Positions 45,190-55,440 of a stretch of 64,000 nucleotides of DNA are shown piece by piece. Position numbers and translations under genes: made by a program. Position 1 is the stretch's first letter; each line of letters opens with the position of its first letter. The stretch comes from Gambelia wislizenii. Taxonomy: Eukaryota > Chordata > Lepidosauria > Squamata > Crotaphytidae. The notes under the pieces are model-generated. The model searched no databases. It was not told where the DNA came from and worked only from the letters and a program-made list of their open reading frames with translations. The stretch is taken from contig JAUMIR010000004.1 in the NCBI GenBank assembly GCA_030847615.1, forward strand, positions 233,410,501 through 233,474,500, in the 5' to 3' direction.

Positions 45190-45320
45190 GTGTGAAGTCA
45201 AAGGCTTTCATGGCCGGTATCCATAGATTTTCCTTGGTTTTTTTTCGGGCTGTGAGGCCGTGTTCTGGAAATGTTCCACAAATGTGTTCTCTCTCAAGGC
45301 TGTGTTGGAAACGACCAGTG
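45190..45320 (-). repeat. Dispersed repeat ('GGCTTTCATGGCCGG' type)
   Basis: GAAGTCAAAGGCTTTCATGG followed by TTTTCGGGCTGTGAGGCCGT is the inverse of the repeat at 29470-29600. The minus-strand reading IPAMKAFDF is a by-product of this repeat. Overlapping longer frames at 45119-45574 have no motif that I recognise. Confidence 0.5.
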
Positions 45321-46003
45321 TTGCCAGAGACCTCATTAAGCCTAGGGCAAAGAAATTCTTTTTTTCTCCATGCCATCCTCAAGAAGCTGCTAGAATGGAA
45401 AGGCAGACCCCCAAACAAGACTGCACGATCCTCTTTGGAGAAGTCAGAGGCTGAGATAGTGTCCCCAACCTCTACTGTAGTAGCCTGGCAGGTCTCCCTG
45501 GAGTGTGGAGGTGCTCTATAGAAAATGGGCCTAGCAGGAATCTTTGGGAGGTGGAAACCTCCTTGAAGAGACAATTACACTGATAAATGCCACTTTTCCT
45601 TTTTGAGTGTTAGAGCTAGAGTAATAATTTCTTCGCAGCTCACAAATGGATGTGGCTGAACCCCCGAGAAAATGGGTAAGTATGCGTTTTTTTGTCTTTG
45701 TTGTAGCGGTCTCTGTGGAGCCCTTTGAGAAAACCTCTGCAATAGACTATCCCTGGATATGTTTGATTGAGGAACCATAGCATTCTCCAGGTGAACATTT
45801 ATTTTGTCAGATTAGACGAGACAGTACCATTAGTAACCCACTACAGGTTTATTCATTCATTCACCTCTGAGATTGGTTTAAGATACACTGGCCAGTAAGG
45901 ATTTATCTTGCTGCCACTTGCATTTACCGTGCCATGGGAGTAACAGAAACCCTCTGTCAGGATGACAGAAAGGCTCACTCTCCCTCCTACATTGCTAGAT
46001 GTA
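45321..46003. other. Unassigned sequence
   Basis: Possibly internal sequence of the decayed provirus, but I find no gag or pol motif. Confidence 0.35.
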
Positions 46004-46354
46004 GGAGATTTTCAGACGCCTCTTTCAGCCTCTTGCCGCGCAAGCAGCCTCCGGAACAGTAACGAGGCTGCTGCGCGGCAAGGGGTCCATTTTGGATGAT
46101 GCCGTTTCTCTCTCGGCATCGTCCATGACTGTTGTGGCTAGCATTGAAGGTGACTGTGCGGTTTTTTACTCACAAACAACTTCTGTGAGTGAAAAACAGC
46201 GCGGCCGCCTCCAATGCTAGCCGCAACAGTCATGGACAATGCCGAGAGGGAAACGGCGTTGTCCAAAATGGACCCCTTGCCACGCAGCAGCCTCATTACT
46301 GCTCCGGAGGCTGCTTGCGCGGCAAGAGGCTGAAAGAGGCGTCTGAAAATCTCC
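46004..46354. mobile_element. Fold-back Harbinger-like MITE, subfamily IV, copy 3
   Basis: 351-bp near-palindrome from GGAGATTTTCAGAC to GTCTGAAAATCTCC, with GTA on both sides (46001-46003, 46355-46357). The arms share AGCCTCTTGCCGCGCAAGCA, CTGCTGCGCGGCAAGGGG, TCTCTCGGCATCGTCCATGA and their inverses, with scattered mismatches. The loop region reads TTACTCACAAACAACTTC. CpG-rich. Confidence 0.9.
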
Positions 46355-46479
46355 GTAGTCTCCGTAAAAATGAGACTGCCTCCACAGCACAATTAGACAA
46401 CCCAAAACACCACCTCCATCCTGCAACATAGCCATAATCATGGCTGCAGTATGGACTACAGGTGATCCTTTAATAATTT

Positions 46480-47611
46480 CTCCTTGGTAGAATGGTAGGA
46501 TGCACATCTCCCACTGAGGTTAATATAGCCACCCTGTCTGGCACAAACCGCAATATACAAGATACAGATTGGAAGGTAAAAACCTGGACTGTAAAGAAAA
46601 AGGACCTTTTAACACAATGTCACCCTCACTGGTTCATTCCTTTACACAAAACTGCTTGCAACACAAGTAAGGACATATTTTTGTTTAAATCAATAGGAAT
46701 GCTAGTTTTAAATCTCACACATGAGGAAGGTGATTACATCCTCACTTTTGGCCACAGGCGACCAATTATTGCAAACTTTAATCCACTAATTAAGGATGCT
46801 GCAGCCTTACTGCATGCAGAATATCCCATCGTAGGTTAAGACAGATGTGAGAGAGACAATGCTAATTCAGCCAATGATGTCTTTAAAGGAAGTTCAGATA
46901 AATTTGCAAGGTTTAAATACTTCCGTTAAGCTACCAGAATGTACACCCTACATACAACCAAGTGAGGTAGGCTGGAAAAAGTGGTTATAATTATGGTCAG
47001 AAATAATCCAACCTTTCAGAGTAAAGAGAGACTGGAAGTACTAAATATCACTTATAGGTGCAGGTATGTCTTCAATAGCTGTGGCTAATGTAGAGATCCT
47101 TGCAAACAAACTATCTCACATCGCCACTGCCATTGCAAAAATGGGTGAGCCCATAAGGCAGTCCCCCCAACATTCAACTGCCTCTTTATTAATCAGTTGG
47201 GAACTAGTAATGGAGAGAAACTCTCTTCTACTCACAAATAGCATGTAATTCTACAGAGAGACGTTTTTGGGCTGTCATGTGCACCAAAATCCACATGATT
47301 AACCTCATGATAATTAAATATTTAATTCAGCATGCTCATGATGGTAATATTCCAAAAGAGATCTGAGAATTGTTAAGGCCAAATCTGAGAAAGGAGGAAA
47401 TAGTTCTGGAGGCCTGGTGGAAGGTTTTTACACACATTTATATCCCCCATTTGAACCGGTTGAGACCCTATTGCTACCATCACTGCAAAAACCATACTCC
47501 CCATTCATCTAGTTATTCCCTTAGGACTGCAAACCATTTCTGGAGAAATACTGTATGCCAGAAGGAGAGGAAATTATCTTATGCATCAAAAGTGGCGTTA
47601 CAACAAGGCCA
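46480..47611 (+). pseudogene. Decayed retroviral envelope-like remnant, N-terminal and middle part
   Basis: Three short frames in different phases (46492-46836, 47066-47245, 47370-47611) read as one broken protein on the plus strand. The second frame looks like the post-fusion-peptide heptad region of a retroviral transmembrane subunit (IGAGMSS-type start, then VEILANKLSHI). The third has a tryptophan-bearing segment (LEAWWKVFTHIYIP). At least two frameshifts and several stops break it. It is cut off by the MITE at 47612. The assignment rests on pattern, not on a diagnostic catalytic motif, since envelopes have none. Confidence 0.4.
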
Positions 47612-49123
47612 GGAGATCATAGAAGGGTTCCTTACCAGATGATGTTATTATGCACTTGTTCTGCTCCTGTTCCATGGACTCTGTTTTTTATTGATAGGAG
47701 AAGTCATCAATAGATCCCCCGTTCTGTTTCTGTCCCAGGTTTCCATGTGTGCAACAATGTGCCGTGTTGCGGGTGAGATCCCAGCATCAGTGGGTGGTCC
47801 CTGTCAGAACACTTCCAGGTGAAATCAGGACATGCAGGTAAGCTACCCTCTTTTTATGACCCTGCCCAGGTTACTTCTTAATTTTAAACTGTGTTTTTGT
47901 GCTTGATGTCTCTTTTATGTTTTATTTTTCTTTTTAAACTTTGAATTTCCCACACTTGCGCCTTCTCGTGAGAATGGGTGGGATTTCATTCTGTTAGAGC
48001 TCTGTTCATGGAGCTCCGTTAGAGCTCATAGAATCATAGAATCATAGAATTGTAGAGTTGGAAGAGATCACAAGGGTCATCCAGTCCAAACCCCTGCTAC
48101 GCAGGAAATCACAATCAAAGCATCCCTGACAGATGGCCATCCAGCCTCTGTTTAAAGACCTCCAAGGAAGGAAACCCTACCATGCTCTGAGGGAGCGTGT
48201 TCCACTGCCAAACAGTTCTTACTGTCAGAAAGTTCCTCCTAATGTTGAGGTGGAATCTCTGTTCCTGGAGCTTGCATCCATTGCTCCGTGTTCTAGTCTC
48301 TGGAGCAGCAGAAAACAAGCTTGCTCCATCCTCAATGTGACACCCCTTCAAATACTTAAACAGGGCTATCATATTGCCCCTTAACCATCTTTTTTCCATG
48401 CTAAACATACCCAGCTGCCTAAGTCTTTCCTCATAAGGCATGGTTTCCAGACCTTTCACCATTTTAGTCGCCCTCCTCTGGACACGCTCCAATTTGTCAA
48501 TATCCTTTTTGAATTGTGGTGCCCAGAACTGGACACAGTATTCTAGGTGAGGCCTGACCAAGGCAGAATAGAGTGGCACTATTACTTCCCTTGATCTAGA
48601 CACTATACTTCTATTGATGCAGCTCAAAATCGCATTGTCTTTTTTAGCTACAGCATCACACTGTTGACTCACGTTCAACTTCTGGTCTACTCGGACTCCT
48701 AGATCCCTTTTGTACATAGTCTTGTTCAGTCAGGTCTCCCCTATCCTATATCTATGCATTTCATTTTTCCACCCTAAGTGCAGTACCTTACATTTCTCAG
48801 TATTGAATTTCATTTTGTTAGCTTTGGCCCAGCTCTCCAGTCTATCCAGGTCATTTTGAATGTTGATCCTGTCCTCTAGGGTATTAGCTACTCCCCCTAA
48901 TTTGGTGTCATCTGCAAATTTGATAAGTATGTCCCTAATTCCATCATCCAAGTCATTGATAAAGATGTTGAATAGCACTGGGCCCAGGACTGAACCCTGT
49001 GGCACCCCGTTCACTCCTGGACTGCCCTGTCGATGGGAGAGGAGGTAAGTGTGGTGGGAAGGGTGATTGTGGTGGGAGAGGGGCGGGAGTGGAGATTGTG
49101 GGACAGGAACACTTATAATCTCA
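47612..49123 (+). mobile_element. Harbinger-like MITE, subfamily I, interrupted by CR1
   Basis: Left part 47612-48027 (GGAGATCATAGAAG start, AGAACACTTCCAGGTGAAAT, TTCTCGTGAGAATGGGTGGG, the GAGCTCCGTTAGAGCTC palindrome) and right part 49009-49123 (TTCACTCCTGGACTGCC, GGAGATTGTGGGACAGGAAC). These rejoin to the arrangement of the 39244 copy once the CR1 is removed. The terminal repeats are worn and the flanking triplets do not match. It is inserted in the envelope-like remnant. Confidence 0.8.
48028..49008 (-). mobile_element. CR1 LINE, 5'-truncated, ORF2 C-terminal half
   Basis: About 980 bp of CR1 on the minus strand. It begins inside the reverse transcriptase (VPQGSVLGPVLFNIFINDL), continues with the catalytic-site motif FADDTKLGG, and after a frameshift near 48725 runs on through DLGVRVDQKLNVSQQCD, YSALVRPHLEYCVQFWAP and RVQRRATKM. 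It ends at the ATAGAATC-type repeats at 48028. Retains two large open frames (48115-48717, 48730-49008). Dead through truncation. Confidence 0.95.
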
Positions 49124-49840
49124 AGAAACATTGGGCAGCCATCTCTGGTTCTAACTGGTGAACCGTCAATGTCCAAGGCTGCCAGAATTAAAATAAAAAT
49201 AAAAATCTAAGCTTCATTTGTGAGAGCCAAGCTCTTGAAGCGCATCATCCTTGCTTGACACCCAGACACTATATAGCTAGACAAAGCACATATGAAGTTA
49301 CCCATGAAACAGAATCAATAATAGTATATACTGGAAAGGGATGTGTGTGTATAAGGACAGCCTGTCACACCATCACCTTAAATGACTTCCAAATACAGTC
49401 CATGGTGCTTCTGTAACATAACAACTGTCAAATGGTTGTGATTTCAACTATATAGTTCCTATTTGGACCAGAAAGAATATTGCCCTCTCCCAAAGCTACT
49501 GTATATAGTTCAGTATCTTTAGGGCTACATTTAGACATACTTCATCAGCCTCTCACACGCACCACACTGAAGGAGAAGCTGCTTAAAATAAAAGCTGCTG
49601 GAGACAAATCTGCTTTAGTAGTTAGTACTGTAGTTACCCACAATGGCAAACATATTGCATCTTTGTCTAAAGAGGTAGCTTCCATAGGACACCATTCATG
49701 GTGAGAGTCATTTATCGGGTGTTCCCCCAGTGCTACTGGAGCGTTCAACATTATGCTGCACCCCATTGTAATGATTTTAGTTTTCCAAATTCTGTTAATT
49801 GCTTATTTGGCTGGCTTAACCTATTGGGTCCACTGGCAGG
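49124..49840 (+). pseudogene. Envelope-like remnant, C-terminal part with membrane segment
   Basis: Continues the envelope-like remnant after the MITE. The frame at 49480-49704 has a hydrophilic stretch ending HNGKHIASLSKEVAS. After an in-frame stop and on to about 49837, a strongly hydrophobic run follows, with HPIVMILVFQILLIAY as its core, as expected of a transmembrane anchor close to the end of an envelope protein. Stops and shifts make it non-functional. CR1 sequence follows directly. Confidence 0.4.
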
Positions 49841-49948
49841 CTGGATGGCTATCTGTCGAGAATATTCTGATTGTGTATTCCTGCATGGCAGGGAGTTGGA
49901 CTGGATGACCCTTGTGGTCTCTTCCAACTCTATAATTCTATGATTCTA
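49841..49948 (+). mobile_element. CR1 LINE 3' end
   Basis: AGGCTGGATGGCTATCTGTC, GGAGTTGGACTGGATGACCC, TGTGGTCTCTTCCAACTC, and the terminal ATTCTATGATTCTAA. Plus-strand orientation, 3' untranslated end only; it truncates the envelope-like remnant. Confidence 0.9.
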
Positions 49949-50854
49949 AATCATCCTCCTGGAAACTGCTAGTGAATTGGCCAAACTCAGTAAGACCAGA
50001 ATCTTGTAAATAGTCTATTTTTAACTGTATTTTGGGGGGCCCAGAGGACCCCCAGGACTCATGGAGATGCCCTTGGTCAAGGTGACCCAGTTTCTCCAGA
50101 GTCAAGAGTGACTAGCCATCCCATTTGGGACCTATGGATAAGTCAAACCAGTCATAATGGAAGATGCCAGCTGCCTCATCTTTGAAATCTGTGGGCAGTC
50201 AGTTGCTCCTGATTCTGGAGCTCTGAGTCCCTCAGTTGACTTCCCCCTTTTCCCCTGGACTTCCTGCTTCTTCCCTGAACACTCTATATCATGGCAAACC
50301 TTCTGCCAACCAGTCACCAAAAAAGCTAGCAGGCTAGCATATCTGGATCCACTTTCCTTTGTGTAATAATTCCTTTTCTCCTCTTTGCTAATAGTAGCAT
50401 TTCTTCTAATGTTGGTGCCCATAAAGCTTTGCTCCATGGTCCCCAGCTTCGGCTGGAGAGGCCCCATTAATAATTTCCCTAAGTTCCTCCCACTAAGGCA
50501 GGAGCCCTCTTTTGGAAAGACTTTGTGGCAACCAGTCTTCACCACCAACAAGCCCTCAACCTTTTGATTTCACCAACCAGCAAGCCAAAGACTGCCAGTG
50601 ACCCACAAGATGTGCCGGGGACGTCTCTTTCCGAACATACCTTGGACTGTCATAGATAGTTTTTCAAATGCTCAGTTGCACATGTTATATCATGCCATTT
50701 ATTTACTGTTACTCCTAATTGCCAGAACACTGTTATGCCATTGAGCCATTTAACATTTATTGGAACTTTGTTGTATCATATTGCTATTTTGTTGTACAGT
50801 TTTTGCCAGTTAACATCATTACCACCCCAATTGCTATATTTGTGGCATGAATAT

Positions 50855-50905
<51 letters not shown>

Positions 50906-51152
50906 CCTCTCTCTGCCCACATTTTTGTATATACACCCCTTTTTAAGCCCTTCCCCCTAGCAAATGTTTTGCTAAGTTTTTCTTTTTGTTGGGACCCTTT
51001 TATAAAAAGTCACCACCCTTTTTCTAGATAGATGGAACTATGACAACCTCATCCCTATTCCTCCTATTCAATGTATGTTCCTTTGTAACCCCATGTCTTG
51101 ATCACACTGTATAATGGTAAAAATGAAACCATGCAGCTCCACCACATGGGTT
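49949..51152. other. Provirus 3' interior, unassigned
   Basis: No frame with a recognisable motif; a 139-codon minus-strand frame at 50132-50551 looks like chance. A (CT)n tract is listed separately. Position suggests it is untranslated sequence between envelope-like remnant and LTR. Confidence 0.35.
50857..50914. repeat. (CT)n microsatellite
   Basis: About 22 uninterrupted CT units, then CCCTCCCTCTCTCT. Confidence 0.95.
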
Positions 51153-51172
51153 CCATTTTTGGGGGGGGGAAT
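51153..51172 (+). promoter_or_regulatory. Candidate polypurine tract
   Basis: A T-run followed by GGGGGGGGGAAT lies directly before TGTTAG, as expected of the plus-strand primer site immediately upstream of a retroviral 3' LTR. Confidence 0.5.
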
Positions 51173-51961
51173 TGTTAGTATGCCCTACTACTCCCTCCCC
51201 ACGATATATCATAATTGGGGATATTTTTAGGGTCAGGTTGGCTGGGGCAAACCAAAGGACAGTTGGAGGTCACAATGACCTGGGATGTGTCTTACAAATA
51301 TAATGGAAAGAAAGCCCAAATTAGGATTGTGCAGAAGCCCCTTAGTAAACACAGTCGTTAAGGAGGTACATGCTAATCCTTTCTTCCAGCCCTGGGCATC
51401 TCAGCAATAATTAAATCGAACAAGTGACCATTCCAAATCTATTCCTATAGAAATCTCTCCTATGCCCCCTCCTGTCCAACCTTGTGAAGTTGTTGTAAAT
51501 CCATCACTTCCTATCTCCCAGCTGTTAATGCAATCAGTTGAGTTTTGGTTTCCTTTGTCTATATGGGAAAGCCATCCAGGCTTTGTCCTAACCAAAGCAC
51601 CCCTTCAGGATATGAAATAGGGTAAAAATATTAGTCCCCCAACAGTAGTAGATTGTGCCACTGTGGACAAACCTGGCCACTCTCTTTCTGAGTGTCTCCC
51701 GGATTAGAACCTCCTGTGCCCATCCTCAGGCACTTGTCTGAGTATTCTCGCTGCATGAAGCTCTTCTCTACAAGACTAGGAACTATTGATCTATATTCTC
51801 AATTCTCTTCCTCTATCTAATCATTCTGTCTTATTCTGCTGTAGTCTTGTACAGTTTTTAGGCACATGTGTTGGGTGTGAGAGTTCACTTTTTGTTATTT
51901 CCAATAAAATATTTTATTTCATGTTAACTGGAGTACTCTGTACAGTTAGTACTGGTATACA
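51173..51961 (+). repeat. Candidate retroviral LTR (3')
   Basis: Starts TGTTAGTATGCC right after the polypurine tract and is taken to end at GGTATACA, giving a TG...CA element of about 789 bp. An AATAAA polyadenylation signal sits at 51903-51908, about 50 bp before the end, where the R/U5 part would be. The first 30 bases recur at 44826. The 3' boundary is inferred and a full second LTR was not found. Confidence 0.45.
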
Positions 51962-53054
51962 TAGGTGAAAAGATCCCCAAAGTTACCCTCTTTTTCCAGG
52001 CTTCTGTTTGAGCTAATAGTTCCCCCAGATAATAATAGAGATTTCGGCATTACAGGTGGGGCTCTAAAGCACCCCCCACCTCTTAAGGTAAAAGATCCGT
52101 TGTCTGACCTCGTAGATCAATGAATCCTCCTCCTCCTTCCCCCTTTCTTCTTCCCTTCCTTTCTTTTCCTTTTCTTTTCCTTTTTTCATTTTCACAGCTC
52201 GTGCAGGCTTGCTCACCCCTTTTTTATTGCCTTAGTGCTTTACTTATTTTATTTGGCTCACAATCTCAGTTTATGATTCTTGGAGTTTTCTGTGACATTT
52301 CTGGGCCTTCTCTGCCATGCTTTTGTTTGTACTCATACATCCATTTTTTTCACCCAAAATATCAGTTCAGGTTTAGGTTTCTTTAAGTGGTCATTCCTTC
52401 TTCTTTTATCTATTTCCCCAGAACTAATTATTTTGGTGTGCTTTTTCATTTCTTTTTAAAAAGTTGCACCATGGGACAGAGCACTGAATCGGTCCACCAT
52501 GTCTTGCTAGTGATGTCATTGCTCCCATTTTCTTTATGTTTTTTTACCCCTGACAAATAGTTTGCAATGGATTGACCATCATCAGCAGGGGAGACTTATT
52601 GTGGTCATACCTTCAACTTGCTAAATGCCAATAAACTTTAAGGTTAAGAAATGCATTATTAGATCATCCATTATTAAGACAATAAGGAGTGCATTGATGG
52701 AGAGCTGAAAGCCTCTTTACTATTAAGACCATCAAATCTGTATCTGCTGTGATGCTGTTGAAAACACTGTAACATTTCTGACTGATATAGAGAGCCTGAC
52801 ATGTTAGCCCTTCACTAAAATCTTTCCTCTTAAAAGCTCTTAGAAAAATGAGTTACCTATGGTCCGTAAAGCACTTTGAAAACCACGGTTGTTAAGGCAT
52901 TGACACTTTTATCAGAAAAGGCAGGGCCCAGCAGATTTTTTTCATCTCATGGAATTGTATTTTTAATCTTTAGAATACCCATGTTCTGGTTCAGATGTTG
53001 GCAAGTTATTTCTAAAAGGTAATTACTTACAATTATGTTGCCCCAATGTAGTTA
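51962..53054. other. No recognisable feature
   Basis: Pyrimidine-rich patch at 52120-52200 and unique sequence otherwise. Confidence 0.4.
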
Positions 53055-53222
53055 GTTATAGTGGTAGTTACAGGGTGTTAGTCTGTATCAGCATAAAAAG
53101 ACCTGAAGGAATCCTGCAGCACCTTTGAGACTGAGGGAAAGACATTTCTACCATAGGCTTTCATAGACTTCTGCCTTTGCTTTAGTCTGATGATGATGAT
53201 GACAACGATGATGATGATGATG
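53055..53222 (+). repeat. Dispersed repeat scrap plus (GAT)n
   Basis: GGGTGTTAGTCTGTATCAGC, then CCTGCAGCACCTTTGAGACT and ATAGGCTTTCATAGACTTC, is a phrase common in reptile interspersed repeats. It leads into GATGATGATGAT at 53190-53222. A shorter relic is at 6690-6727. Confidence 0.5.
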
Positions 53223-53499
53223 CAGTGGCAGCATCATGTAGAGTCTTCCCAGTTGACATAACAGCAAAGAGTCTGCAAAGTGGTTTGAGGATAATGTGCT
53301 ACTGTGGCCTTTTGAACAAAGTTGCAAAGGTATGCTGATTCTGCTAATGACTTCTGTTTGAAGAAGATGCTGGAGGGCTTGACAAGGGAAGTTGACCAAG
53401 TCCAGGACACATGCAAACCTTTTCCACTTATCATCCTGAGGGGTCCAGAGGGTACATAGCACAATTGGTCAGATAGGGCTTTAGAATTGAGAGCTGTGT

Positions 53500-53725
53500 G
53501 TAAGTGTATGTGCCTTCAAGTTGCCTGTCTACTGATGGTGACTCCATGAATTCCATAGCGTTTTCTTAGGCAAGGAATACTCAGAGGTGGTTTTGCTAGT
53601 TCCTTCCTCCAAAACATAGCCTACAACATCTGATATTCATTGGTGGTCTCCCTTCCAAGTACTAACCAAGGCTGAACCTGTTTAGCTTTCAAGATCAGAA
53701 GGGCTCTGATGCCTTTAGGGTATTC
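53500..53725 (-). mobile_element. 5S-rRNA-headed SINE with BovB-like tail (T1)
   Basis: On the minus strand: the head GATCTTGAAAGCTAAACAGG and TTGGTTAGTACTTGGAAGG (5S rRNA region with the internal promoter), AACCACCTCTGAGTATTCC, CTATGGAATTCATGGAG, and the tail AACTTGAAGGCACATACAC. The head abuts an L1 fragment at 53726. Confidence 0.85.
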
Positions 53726-54241
53726 TATAATTTGAGCTATTTTAATTGCTTGGCAATAATGAAGTATGTTTGGAACTCCCAAGCCTGCCTTTGTTGTTTT
53801 CTGATGAATGTTTTCATCAGCTGGTCTATGAGACTTCTTATCCCATGTTAACTTCATTATTTTTTGCTGCCAAATTTTCAGCTGGTTATTTTGAATTGCA
53901 AGAGGTAATGTCATGAGCATAAAAATTACTCTTGGTAGAAGCATCATATTTACAGCTACTATTCTTCCCAGCCAAGATAATGGATATCTTTTCCAGTTAC
54001 TGAGATCTTTCTCCATTTGTAATGTTAATAGACTACAGTTAGGTTCTTTCATTTTTCTTAAATAAGGATAAACCCTTATTCCTAAGTATCTTTCTCTCTT
54101 GGTTCTATTTTTCCATATAAAGTTTTTTGTAACTTTTCTGGGATATTTATTCCAAAATATTCTGATTTTGAAATGTTAATTTTGTAACCTGAAGCTTTAC
54201 TAAAGACATGGTGTATCTTAAGAGTTTTTTCTATGGATTTT
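53726..54241 (-). mobile_element. L1 LINE ORF2 fragment
   Basis: The minus-strand frame (to about 54052) reads WKRYPLSWLGRIVAVNMMLL, PRVIFMLMTLPLAI, and AGLGVPNILHYCQAIKIAQI. This fits the L1 ORF2 segment that follows the reverse transcriptase (LSWLGRI.A.KM..LP). Upstream residues are frameshifted. Bounded on both sides by 5S-headed SINEs in opposite orientation. Confidence 0.85.
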
Positions 54242-54410
54242 TAGTACTTGGATGGGAGACGGTCAATGAATGCCAGGTATTGTAAGCTATGTTTCAGAGG
54301 AAGGAACTGGCAAAACCACCTCTGAGTATTCCTTGCATAAGAAAACCCAATTAAATTCATGGGGTTGCCATAAGTCTATGGGCAACGTGAAGGCACATAC
54401 ATACAAACAT
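54242..54410 (+). mobile_element. 5S-rRNA-headed SINE with T1 tail, head truncated
   Basis: Begins inside the 5S-derived head at TTAGTACTTGGATGGGAGAC. It continues GAATGCCAGGTATTGTAAGC, AAACCACCTCTGAGTATTCC, TTCATGGGGTTGCCATAAGT, GTGAAGGCACATACATAC. Opposite orientation to the copy at 53500-53725. Confidence 0.85.
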
Positions 54411-54714
54411 GGGTATTAACAGGCTTAGCTAAAGGAAGGGAAGTATTGTCACCATACAAAAATATCTTGGCTTGGTCAAGCATTCCAGAATTGGGGTGCC
54501 ACCAGAGAGCATGCTCTTCCCTTTGGTCACTAGCAACCTGTAATTTGACAAGAAGAGCATCCAGAGAAGGACCTCTGATAAGGGGCTAACAAATAGGCAA
54601 AGCCACATGAGAATCCTTTAAAACAGTCCCCGCTTTGCATGTTTTCAGCCCTTAGTCAGACCTGCTTAAAAAGCTATCGTATAGCCTTGTGTTGTTTGCT
54701 GTGGTGGCCACAGT
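54411..54714. other. Unassigned sequence
   Basis: No feature recognised. Confidence 0.35.
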
Positions 54715-54850
54715 TTCAGGCAGAAGTCTTTCATGCTACTACCTGGTATATTTCTTAACTTGTGATGCCAGGGATTTAACCTAGGACCTTCTATATTTGA
54801 AACCATGTGATGAACAACTCTAAGCCCCATTGAAAAGTTACCACATTGCT
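54715..54850 (-). mobile_element. tRNA-headed SINE with T2-type architecture, worn
   Basis: The inverse of AAGGTCCTAGGTTAAATCCC (B-box area) lies near 54773-54792, preceded on the minus strand by a tRNA-like head. It resembles the copy at 13187-13355. Confidence 0.45.
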
Positions 54851-54944
54851 TCACTTCTCTGTAGCAGGAGGTTTTTACTTCAGTCCTTGAAGTCATGAAG
54901 ATATCATATTTTGAAAAGCATGACTACTTCAAAAAACCAATTGA

Positions 54945-55440
54945 TATTATGACTCTCATTTTAAATACCCCTACTATATAAGCTATGATAATTGCTAATA
55001 GAAATATTCCTAACCTTCATTGTATTTAAATAACAATAATTTTGCCTTCCCTTCCCCCCTCTGTTAACAGCTGCCTCACCCACTCCACCAAGCTGCCTCA
55101 GTGTGGCCAAAAGCTCCCTAAACCGCCTTGCTCAGCTAGCTCACCTTTCTCCTTCAGGTCTGTCTCCCTCCTTCTACACGCCCCCACCTGCTGAGTCATT
55201 GTCTCTCTCCCCATCTCTTTCTCCCCAAATGCTCTGCTGAGCTGGCCTCCAATCCTTCTCCTAGTGGAGATCTTGATGGAGGCAGTGAGGTGGTGATGAG
55301 GAGGCAGCATTGATGGGCAGGAGGTGAAACAGCAGTGGACACTTTTAAATTCTATCAGCATTTTAAAAATAGTATGTCTGGACAGAGCTCTGAAAAAGAG
55401 GACATATCTGGGAAAAGAAGGATACATGATAATCCTGTCT
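54945..55440 (+). repeat. Unclassified dispersed repeat R-Y, copy 2
   Basis: Same order of landmarks as 31458-31905: TTTTAAATACCCCTACTATA, TTTAAATAACAATAATTTTG, TCAGGTCTGTCTCCCTCC, GCTGGCCTCCAATCCTTCTC, and AGTGGACAC before a GAGGACATATC ending. Longer by about 50 bp. The 141-codon minus-strand frame here has no known motif. Confidence 0.55.

Noticed and set aside
45119..45574. 151-codon minus-strand frame
   Set aside because: Part of it is the GGCTTTCATGGCCGG dispersed repeat and the rest has no known motif.
50132..50551. 139-codon minus-strand frame
   Set aside because: Antisense to the presumed provirus interior; no domain or conserved motif seen.
53620..53725. 5S rRNA gene
   Set aside because: Only part of 5S is present, fused to a SINE body and BovB-like tail; several such copies exist.
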